Assembly (NCBI RefSeq): GCF_030035675.1 | Contig: NC_084487.1 | Coordinates: 89,724,486 to 89,788,485 of the forward strand | Length of the DNA: 64,000 bases | Origin: Rhineura floridana | Taxonomy: Eukaryota; Chordata; Lepidosauria; Squamata; Rhineuridae | Direction: 5' to 3' | Shown here: piece after piece, positions 56,700 to 64,000 of the stretch | How the letters are laid out: every line of letters begins with the position of its first letter | Numbering within the stretch: position 1 is the stretch's first letter | The notes under the pieces: model-generated | Databases searched by the model: none | Seen by the model: only the letters and a program-made list of their open reading frames with translations | What the model was told of the DNA's origin: nothing | Position numbers and translations under genes: made by a program

Positions 56700-57720
56700 G
56701 GTTTGTATGACTGCTGTGTTTGTTTACAACTCAAGCAGAGGCTTAAACAGATGCCTGCATGGAAACCGGGAGAGGGGGCGGAGGTAGAAGGGGGACACGT
56801 TACTTTGGGAGACATGAATCATCCCAGAAATAACACAGCGCGAGGTTGTGGCAGCAGAGAGCTGGGCTGGAGCGCCCGTGCGTTTGCTGTCTCGCTCGCT
56901 CCCTCTCTTCAAAAACATGGCTGAAGCTGGGGCCGGCTTTCTGGAGCAGCTCAAGTCCTGCATCGTCTGGTCGTGGACGTATCTGTGGACCTTGTGGTTC
57001 TTCGTCATGCTTTTCCTGGTCTATATCCTGAGGGTGCCTCTAAAGATCAACGACAATTTGACTACAGGTAAGGAGCCAAAGTCCGCGAGAGCGCGCTCGC
57101 TTCCCGAAGCCTTTGCTAAACTTGACGCGGAGGGCCACTCGATGTGGGCAGAGGAAAGAGAAGGACGCGTCTGCAGCGCCGGCTGGGCGGGAAGGAGGGC
57201 TACGGCGCGGTGGGGTTTTCTGAGGAAGAAGGCTGTTGCGTCGGAAACTTTCTCTGCTTCCCACTCCTCTGTTCACGCGCTGAAAAGTACCGTTGCTTTG
57301 GTAGCAGCTGCGGGACCCTTTTCTCTAGTTTCTACACGCACACCTTAGGCCGGGTTTCGGGTTTGGGTGTAGTGTGTATGTGAGTCTGTCTTCTGCCCCA
57401 CTTTCCAGATTCACCCTCCCAATTTCTGCCCCCTTCCCCGATTTCTTGTAGCTAGCAGCTTTTCAGCCACTTGAACAGCACTAGAGGGCGGCTCGCGGGG
57501 TAAGAGACGCGAGAGTTTACGTCTGCGCTTTCTAACTCCCTGGTGGTAGTCCTGCCACCCACCGTCCTGCCTCTGCTCCCCATATTTCCTCGCAATAATT
57601 TTTTAAGCGTGCTGACAAATGGTGGGTTGAAAGGAAGAGAGACGTCAGAAGCAGCCCCTCTTGCTCCTCGTCGTGGAGACCTCACGCAGCAGGCGGGAAG
57701 TATTTGGGCAAACCAATTTG
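56700..57720 (+). promoter_or_regulatory. ST7: CpG-rich promoter region of ST7
   Basis: CpG density rises from about 56750 (gggggcggaggtagaa, a GC box near 56774; acacagcgcgaggttg) and continues past exon 1 to about 57700 (gcgagagcgcgctcgc, cttgacgcggaggg). No TATA box is evident. In human an antisense transcript overlaps this promoter, but nothing in this sequence proves or denies one here. Confidence 0.72.
56917..57067 (+). CDS. ST7: ST7 (suppressor of tumorigenicity 7), first coding exon
   Basis: Encodes MAEAGAGFLEQLKSCIVWSW, then TYLWTLWFFVMLFLVYIL and RVPLKINDNLTT: 50 codons plus one base. Human ST7 starts MAEAATGFLEQLKSCIVWSW and continues KINDNLSTVSM, so only a few residues differ. 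Residues about 16-38 form a hydrophobic membrane segment. The ATG has A at -3 and G at +4. The donor is GTAAGG at 57068, after ACA G, so the next exon should begin TG (giving V). ST7 is a multi-pass membrane protein with proposed roles in growth control and matrix remodelling. No second exon was found to 64000, consistent with the long first intron of the gene. Its place downstream of CAPZA2 on the same strand confirms the identity. Confidence 0.95.
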
Positions 57721-58026
57721 GTTTCGTTGTATTTCCAAATTAAAGCTGCATATTACTGAGACAAATTGCAAAGGGGTTCCCCCCCTCGATGGGACGACAG
57801 CAGCCTACATAAACACACACAGAGAATTTTTCTTGGATCAGACCACCAGAATTCCATCTCTGCTTTTCCTCTAGCCTCCCAGTTGCCTCTGAAAGCTCAC
57901 AATCAGATTGGGAAGGAGTGATGGCTAACTCTTGTTTGTTCTCAGACTTTCATATTGAGACATATACATTGACGTTCCTTTTAGGTATAGTAGCTAATAG
58001 TTATTGTTAGAGCTATGCTGTAATTC
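57068..58026 (+). other. ST7 intron 1, first part
   Basis: Still CpG-rich to about 57700, then ordinary intron. Nothing else was recognised. Confidence 0.6.
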
Positions 58027-58157
58027 AGGGATGGGGAACCTGTGGTCCCCATGACCTACAGCTCCCATCATCTTTGACCATTGGCTTGGTGGCTGGAGGT
58101 AATGGGAGTTAGTGGCCAACAACATCTGAAGAGCCACAGGCTCCTCATTCCTGCTCT
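58027..58157. mobile_element. hAT-like MITE, CAGGGATGGGGAACC end type
   Basis: Inverted ends (CAGGGATGGGGAACCTGTGG against the complement of ccacaggctcctcattcctg) surround the family core 'agctcccatcatc ... gaccattggcttggtggctg'. The target duplication is not clear. Confidence 0.65.
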
Positions 58158-58374
58158 GTGGATTTGGCTAACCCTTTTGAATGCTTCTCTAGCCTTATGG
58201 TTACCATTGTGAATTGTAGTGAATTTCACCAGTGGTGCTGTCAGGTCAGGAAGTTCAAGGCCCCAACTCAGCAGAATGAGCAGGAAGGCCTCTAAATGCA
58301 TCAGGGCTGACTTATCACAGTATGAAGTAAGTTAAATTTACACATGACCATCTAAGGATAGGTGGGGCCATGAG

Positions 58375-59190
58375 ACCATTAAGTCCAGATTCTAAAATGT
58401 CATAATGCTGTTATACCAATCTATGGTGCGACCATACTTGGAATACTATGTACAGTAGGGCCCCGCTTTGCAGCGCTTCGCTAATGCGGCGGTCTCAATT
58501 AGACGCAATTAGACTAAAGCCCCACTCATACGGTGCTTGTTCCGCTTTTATGGCGGTTTTTGGATGTCATGCGCCATTCTATTCAATGAGTTCCGCTTTT
58601 CAGCAGTTTTCGCTTTTCAGCTGGGGGCCAGAACGTAACCCACCATATGAGTGTGCCCCTACTGTATAGTTCTGGTTGCCTCCTCAAAAAAGATAACTGT
58701 TGAGTTGGAAAAGGCTCAGAAAAGGGCAACCAAAATGATCAAAGGGATGGAGCAACTGCCCTATGAGGAAATGTTGCACCATTTGAGGTTTGCTTTAGAT
58801 TGGAGGAAAGATGAATAGGAGGGGACATGAAAGAGGTGTGTAAAATTATGCATGTTGTGGAGAAAGTGAATAGAGAGGTGTTTCTCCCTCTCTTATAATA
58901 CTAGAACTTGAGGATATCCATTGAAGCTGAATGTTGAAGTTTCAGGTCAAAAGTACTTTTTCACACAACACACAGTTAAACTATGGAAATCACTTCCACA
59001 AGAAGTAGTGACGGCCACTTTTTTGGGTGGCGTTAAAAGAGGATGAGACAAATTCATGGAGTAGAAGGCTATTAAACGCGACTAGACTTGAAGGGTATAT
59101 TCTGTTTCTACTGTCAGAGGCAGTATGCCTCTGAATACTAGATGCTGAGAATCACAAGTGGGGAGAGTGCTGTTGGGCCCAGGAGACTTC
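58375..59190 (+). mobile_element. CR1 LINE, RT C-terminal part, interrupted by a Tigger-like MITE
   Basis: The start (ctatggtgcgaccatacttg) and the text after the insert (agttctggttgcctcctcaa, aaaagggcaaccaaaatgat) are CR1 RT sequence. Later 'ggtcaaaagtactttttcac', 'actatggaaatcacttccac' and 'agtatgcctctgaatactag' follow the CR1 order. The frame is broken many times. The MITE sits at 58453-58664. Confidence 0.78.
58453..58664. mobile_element. pogo/Tigger-like MITE, copy F
   Basis: Ends CAGTAGGGCCCCGCTTTGCA and GTGTGCCCCTACTG with TA on both sides (58451-58452, 58665-58666). In the host CR1 the sequence is 'ctatgta|tagttctgg', so the TA target can be read directly. Confidence 0.85.
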
Positions 59191-59385
59191 TGCATCTCAC
59201 CACGCAGTGCAGAACATTCTTGTATACCCATCATTTCACACTGCAGTAGCCTTTCCTTTTAAAAATAAAACAGCCTCAAACACGTTATAATTTCCTTGTA
59301 GGAATGCTGCTGCAACATCTTGATACTTTTAGTCGCCCTTGACCAGCTTTGTTGATACCTTTTTTGAGACAGGGAGACCAGAAGG

Positions 59386-59505
59386 ATATAAGAAAAGCCC
59401 TGCTGGATAAGGCCAAAGGGCTATCTAGTCCACCTTCTTGTTCTCACAGTGGCCAACCAGATGGCAATGCAAAGACTGCAAGCGGAACCTGAGTACAACT
59501 GTACA
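59386..59505 (-). mobile_element. CR1 LINE 3' end fragment
   Basis: Reverse-complement CR1 end: 'agaaaagccctgctggataa', 'ggctatctagtccaccttct', 'cacagtggccaaccagatgg'. Confidence 0.78.
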
Positions 59506-60680
59506 TAGTATTCTAAACGTGGATGCACCAAATAATTTATATAATGATAATACTTGATATGCTGTTTTCAATCTTTCCTAAACACTGACTTTCTCTTTTT
59601 CACTACTACACTAGGTCAGTTCACATGTAATATTTCCGATCCTGCAGCCATGGATGGGGGCAATGAGACTTGTGCTAGCATACTTCCTACTTCCCTTGTG
59701 TGTTCTGAATCAATTATTATAGCACACTCAGAAGTAAGCTTGATTGGGTTCCATGGGACTTTCTCCCAAGTAAGTGTGTATTGGATTGCAGCCTTTGTTA
59801 CTTCCTAGCTCAAACATTGCTGTTATATAAAAACTGGCAATCTGTGGTTTGCACTTGCCCTACAAAGTAGGATTCAAAACTGGTTTAACAGAAAACTATG
59901 GTTTTCCTAAATCAGATGGTTGCCATTTCTAGTTTGGAAGGTAAGCTGAAACTGAGAAGTAACTTAATTCTGAGCATGCAAGGGAAAGAAGAAACACATG
60001 AGTACAAGATTTGTTTCTGATCTTCCAAACCATGGAGGATCAGTGGAGCCCCTCACCACAGCATAAGACTTTTTTGTGTGTGTAGTAACAGAAAATCTCT
60101 CTCAGTATATTTGTGGTTAGAATTTTGGTTTTGCTCTAGCATGAATTTATTTGTATTTAAACTAAATCTACTGTTTTGCCGCCCATTGCCCAGTTTTTAG
60201 AGGCCCTTTTAGAGTTTTTAATAGTTAGTTTGGGATTTCAGTTTTTTGAATATGTTGGTGTCACTCGCAAATTTGATTCTCTCTGTTCATCCCAACTTCA
60301 AATAAATTGCGTCAGCCCCAGATTCTCTATGAAGTTTTCCTTTTTTACCAATTCACTGTAGTTTTATTTCTTTGGAATATCTACTCATTTATTTCTCTTG
60401 GCTTTCCCTTTTTTAACCAGTATTATTTATTTTATTTATTAGGTTAATTTATATACTCTTAATTTAGAAAATACCAAAGCAGTTACTAATCCATTATTGC
60501 AATTTTCTTCTCACATAACCACAAAGTTTTCAGAAGAGCCTTTGATGAGGGATTTGGGAAAAAAGTGTTTTTAAAATTCCAAACATATTGTTTCACTTCC
60601 GTCTGAATGTATGTTGACACAATTTAAAACACCAATAAGGCAAAAATCTGCTTTGCAGAAGCCATGCTGAGTTTACTTAT
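59506..60680 (+). other. ST7 intron 1, middle part
   Basis: A hairpin-repeat copy lies at about 59728-59793 (actcagaagtaagcttgatt, ctcccaagtaagtgtgtatt, ggattgcagcc). A short LINE tail lies at about 60420-60465. The rest is unassigned. Confidence 0.5.
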
Positions 60681-60924
60681 AGACAAATTCATGGAGGACA
60701 GGGCTATCAATGGCTACTAGCCATGATGGCTGTGCTCTGCCACCCTAGTCAGAGGCAGCATGCTTCTGAAAACCAGTTGCCGGAAGCCTCAGGAGGGGAG
60801 AGTGTTCTTGCACTCGGGTCCTGCTTGCGGGCTTCCCTCAGGCACCTGGTTGGCCACTGTGAGAACAGGATGCTGGACTAGATGGGCCACTGGCCTGATC
60901 CAGCAGGCTCTTCTTATGTTCTTA
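60681..60924 (+). mobile_element. CR1 LINE 3' end
   Basis: A clean forward CR1 end: 'acaaattcatggaggacagg', 'ggctactagccatgatggct', 'tggttggccactgtgagaac', 'gatgggccactggcctgatc' and 'ttcttatgttctta'. Confidence 0.85.
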
Positions 60925-61890
60925 CTTTGGCAATGCTTGTTCTTCTGTGTGCTTGATAGTTCTTTTCACTGATTTAACTGAGAAAGACATTAGGCTTTTA
61001 AAAGTCAGTGTTACGTTTTTTGGTTTTTTTTACTGGCAAAAAGAGTACTTATTTGTGTTCCAGGGAGAAGCTAGAGAATCTTCTTTGTCTTTTCAGACTG
61101 AACTTTGCACAAGTGATACTGGAAAATCAGTATGTTTGCATTTCCCAAAGTCTGTAGTTCTAATGTGATACCTACACTGGCTAGAATGCATATTAAATTT
61201 CAAATTGCGCACAAGCAAAAAAATGTGACAGTGTCAACAACACTTCTCTTCAGCAAGCACATGTTTGCCAGATAATTTGCAGGGGAGAATCAGTGGGTCG
61301 ATGGTGGGTTGCTAAAGTCCAGCTTCAGACAGAAAAGCAAACTCTGGCTTCCCACAAACCATGAATGGAAGCTTCTAACCTCTGTTGCATCCAGTGAAAG
61401 AGAGGACAGAGCATGCACGTTTGAGGATGCTCATGCTTATAATGGCAAATCATATTTGCTATTAGTATAGACACTGTTGATATATGTGGTTTGTGCACGT
61501 TCTTGCAGGTTTCCTTGTCTGAGTGTTCATGTTTGGAACTGATCTTTTTGGCCAATAATCAAAAGCTATGAACAGTGATGTCAGAGAGAATAGTAAATAG
61601 TAAGGACACCCAAATGGAAAAATTCTAGAGATCAGCAACAAGGTTCAACTTCTGCTGCCTTGTATAATTTAGTATTTTAATTTGAGCAATGGTGCATTTG
61701 TGTTGATGAAACAACATGCCTGTATGAATGATATAAAACAGATTTTGTGGGTAGTGATTTTTTATTCTTCATTATATGGGATCCAGAGAGAGAGATTTGA
61801 CCATAGTTGACACAGAAAAAAAATAGATTAAAAAAAATCTAAGGAAAATGAATGATTTGCTTCCTGATGTCGTCTTCAGTATTTTTGATG
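60925..61890 (+). other. ST7 intron 1, unassigned part
   Basis: No gene or repeat could be supported. Confidence 0.5.
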
Positions 61891-62097
61891 AGGTGTGACC
61901 ATATGCATTCCTCTAGGCCTCACTATCTGGTTCTTGGGACTCTACATAGGCCACACCTCCTCTCCAGCCAACCTGCTGTCCCCAGGCCACACTCCTCACT
62001 GGCCCTACTTTGCATCCTCCTTGAATGTTTTTGCCTGGTTGGAATGTGTTGTTGAACTCTGATAATGCTTCTTGCTTGTCTGGATGAAGTGGCATAA

Positions 62098-62299
62098 GAA
62101 CATAAAAAGAGCCTGCTGCATCAATGGCCCATCTAGTCCAGCATCCTGTTATCACAGTGGCCCAACAGCTGCCCATAGGTAGCCTGCAAACAGAACCTGA
62201 GTGCAAAGAGCACTCTCCCTCCTGTGGTTTCCAGCAAATGGTATTTGGAAGCATACTGCCTCCAACTATGGAAGCATGCAAGTGTGTTGAAATTAGCCT
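62098..62299 (-). mobile_element. CR1 LINE 3' end fragment
   Basis: Reverse-complement CR1 end: 'ataagaacataaaaagagcc', 'aatggcccatctagtccagc', 'gcatactgcctccaactatg'. Confidence 0.8.
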
Positions 62300-62300
62300 G

Positions 62301-62522
62301 TTGTTGCTGTTGCTGTTATATGCCTTCAAGTCGACCATGACTTATGGCGATCCTATGAATCCCTTTGGATGTATTCATGGGGTTTTCATGGTAAGAGGTA
62401 CTCAGAGGTGGTTTACCGTTGCCTTCCTCTAAGCCTACGGCACCTGGTATTCCCAGGCAGTCTCCCATCCAAGTACTAACCAGGCCTGTCCCTGCTTAGC
62501 TTCCGAGATCAGATGAGATTGG
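62301..62522 (-). mobile_element. 5S-rRNA-derived SINE with Bov-B-like tail
   Basis: On the minus strand the first 90 bp (62522-62433) closely match 5S rRNA from about nucleotide 30 to its end: CTGATCTCGGAAGCTAAGCA, GGCCTGGTTAGTACTTGGAT, GGGAGACTGCCTGGGAATAC, CAGGTGCCGTAGGC. The pol III internal A-box and C-box regions are inside. The body (ggcaacggtaaaccacctct) is shared with the tRNA-headed SINEs, and the 3' end (atcgccataagtcatggtcg, acttgaaggcatataacagc) is Bov-B-like. It lies in ST7 intron 1, antisense. Confidence 0.88.
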
Positions 62523-62665
62523 TTGTACAAAGGTAAAATTTGCATTCATTTTTCTGTCCCCTTTTATCTCTGACCCTGCCCACCATTGGCACGTGGCCCC
62601 CCCAGAAGATTGCTGAAAAGGGAATGTGGCCCTTGGGCTGAAAAATGTTCCCTACTCTTGCTGTA

Positions 62666-64000
62666 ATGTAATCTATTTAAGGCTGCTCTTCAAGACAATT
62701 TGGAAGCTGAAAAATCCTGCTGTCTCTTGCCAGACTTCAGGAACTATATTCAATCCGTTATTGAATTGCACTGGTGTAACATTTCTTTCTGGACTGGAGT
62801 CAAGGTGTAAGCTGTTGCTTATGAAGCTTAAAAATTCTGGGACCAATGCAACTACTAGACCATGTGCTTTCTCTCATATCTTACCTTCACTTTTTAAAGA
62901 CCAGCTGGGAAGGTTCTGCTTCCTGTTCTAGGAAGTCATGATGCAAGGGTTGTGTGTATTCCGAGGCATTCTACACAACGTTGCTATTTCACTTTCAGTG
63001 CAACTTGAACACATTTCTTATTGCTTTTCAAATGTGTCTGCTTTTGATATTTGCTGTGTGCATTCATAGTACTATACTGGCTGTTTGTAGACTGTTTCAA
63101 ATTATTATACTTTTTTATATACAACATGGGCATGTTTAAATGTTAATGCATTTTAAAAGTAAGCACTGACTTATGAACACTGACATATGTGGACTTTCTA
63201 TGTAGTGTGCTTAAGATTGTAGCTGAAGACTAATGGCAAACTCAGTTTTTTAAAAACTCTGGTGAACCTGTATTGTGTCTTAAAGCTACAATAATCCCAC
63301 ATTTTAAGAAAGGTTATTAAGCACTAGGTTTGTCAAGATTAGCATTAACCATCCCTTTTTCAGACACCACTGGGAATATATTTTGTTAATACTTTCATTT
63401 GGGGATACAGTGGCTCCACACAAGTTGATCAGAACTATTTGGATAGCTGTTGCTGTCTCATGTAGGTTTGAAACTACTTTCATATTGTGCACAGTATTAT
63501 TATGTTATTGGGGCAGACTTCAACTGAGTTGTCCTCTTTTTCCTTGAAATGACCCAAACACTATTAAGGTGCAGCACAAAAGTCTAAAAATAGGAAGAAG
63601 CTCTTGTCTTAGTACTGTGGTTTTCAGCATGTTCAGGAAGTAAATTTTTGCAATCACAATTTCTTCTGAAAACTTGCACCGAAAATTACAGTGAAATGCT
63701 ATACATATTTATTCAGACTCCATTGGATTATATCTGGCTAAGTTCTACTCAGAGTAAACCCACTGAAATGAATGAACTTTGGGAGTAATCCTAACTATGG
63801 CAACCCAACATAATTTATCCCATTTTAAGTTAAGTTGACGTAAAGTATGCCCAATTCAAACCCTGTACAGGAGTGAGGCTGCTGCTGGCTGAGCTGGCCT
63901 AAGCCTAGCAGAGGAAAAACAAGCCTTTAAAATAAAGTTTGACCCTTTTTGCCTGGGTAGATTGTGCTGGATTGCCAGGTCACATGACTGAGCTGAGTTA
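62666..64000 (+). other. ST7 intron 1, last part in window
   Basis: Unique-looking intron. A weak hairpin-repeat remnant may lie at about 63715-63800 (actcagagtaaacccactga). No ST7 exon 2 was found. Confidence 0.5.

Larger units (their letters stand above)
61895..62665. mobile_element. hAT-like element (second family), split by two insertions
   Basis: Shares with 56146-56500 the phrases 'cactcctcactggccctact', 'atgcttcttgcttgtctgga' and, after the insertions, 'tctgaccctgcccaccattg' and 'gggaatgtggcccttgggct'. A CR1 end (62098-62299) and a 5S-derived SINE (62301-62522) lie in its middle. Confidence 0.6.

Noticed and set aside
56487-56924. A 145-codon open frame overlapping the ST7 promoter and start.
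   Set aside because: It is in another frame from ST7 and has no known domain; CpG-rich sequence tends to be open by chance.
62433-62522. A possible 5S rRNA gene.
   Set aside because: It lacks about the first 30 nucleotides and is joined to a SINE body and Bov-B-like tail, so it is a SINE head and not a rRNA gene.
57070-64000. Search for ST7 exon 2 (expected to continue with VSMFLNTLTPKFYVAL).
   Set aside because: No such sequence was found on the + strand; the first intron must extend past the window.

Overview
The window is a vertebrate genome segment, very probably from a squamate reptile (lizard or snake). It contains the whole coding part of CAPZA2 (F-actin capping protein alpha-2; ten coding exons, 7638-31409, + strand) and the first coding exon of ST7 (56917-57067, + strand). 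The order CAPZA2-ST7 in one orientation matches the conserved MET-CAPZA2-ST7-WNT2-CFTR block of human chromosome 7q31. MET itself is not visible upstream. The squamate call rests on the repeats: a tRNA-derived SINE with the Sauria-SINE body, Bov-B (RTE) LINE sequence, SINEs with Bov-B-like 3' tails including a 5S-rRNA-derived one, and many L2 and CR1 LINE copies.

Layout. 1-7310: intergenic, with L2, Bov-B, CR1 and hAT-like pieces nested in each other. 7310-8200: CpG-rich promoter and exon 1 of CAPZA2. 7677-31268: CAPZA2 introns; intron 1 (12 kb) is full of old L2, one palindromic hAT element, a Sauria SINE and CR1 tails, while introns 2-9 are cleaner. 31410-32213: 3' UTR. 32290-34011: a CR1 LINE and unassigned sequence. 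34022-43215: a long APE-type non-LTR retrotransposon bounded by a 10-bp duplication and carrying three later insertions. 43440-56140: intergenic, with old L2, six-copy-family pogo/Tigger-like palindromic elements (one swollen by a minisatellite), a solo LTR, a tandem array with octamer motifs, foldback elements and CR1 pieces. 56480-57720: CpG-rich ST7 promoter and exon 1. 57068-64000: start of ST7 intron 1, with CR1, hAT-like and SINE insertions.

The two host genes are neighbours in the genome but not partners in a pathway: CAPZA2 caps actin filament barbed ends, and ST7 is a multi-pass membrane protein linked to tumour suppression. All CAPZA2 exons splice in frame at GT-AG junctions to a 286-residue protein, exactly the human length, so the gene looks functional.

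No undescribed protein system was found. The unusual items are structural: a 256-bp higher-order minisatellite inside a DNA-transposon copy, five tandem units that each keep a perfect octamer ATTTGCAT between purine-rich tracts, an ORF1-only L1 derivative with a duplicated ORF1 end, an L1-like YY1 box at the start of a non-L1 LINE, a 5S-derived SINE, and several insertions whose order can be read from nesting.
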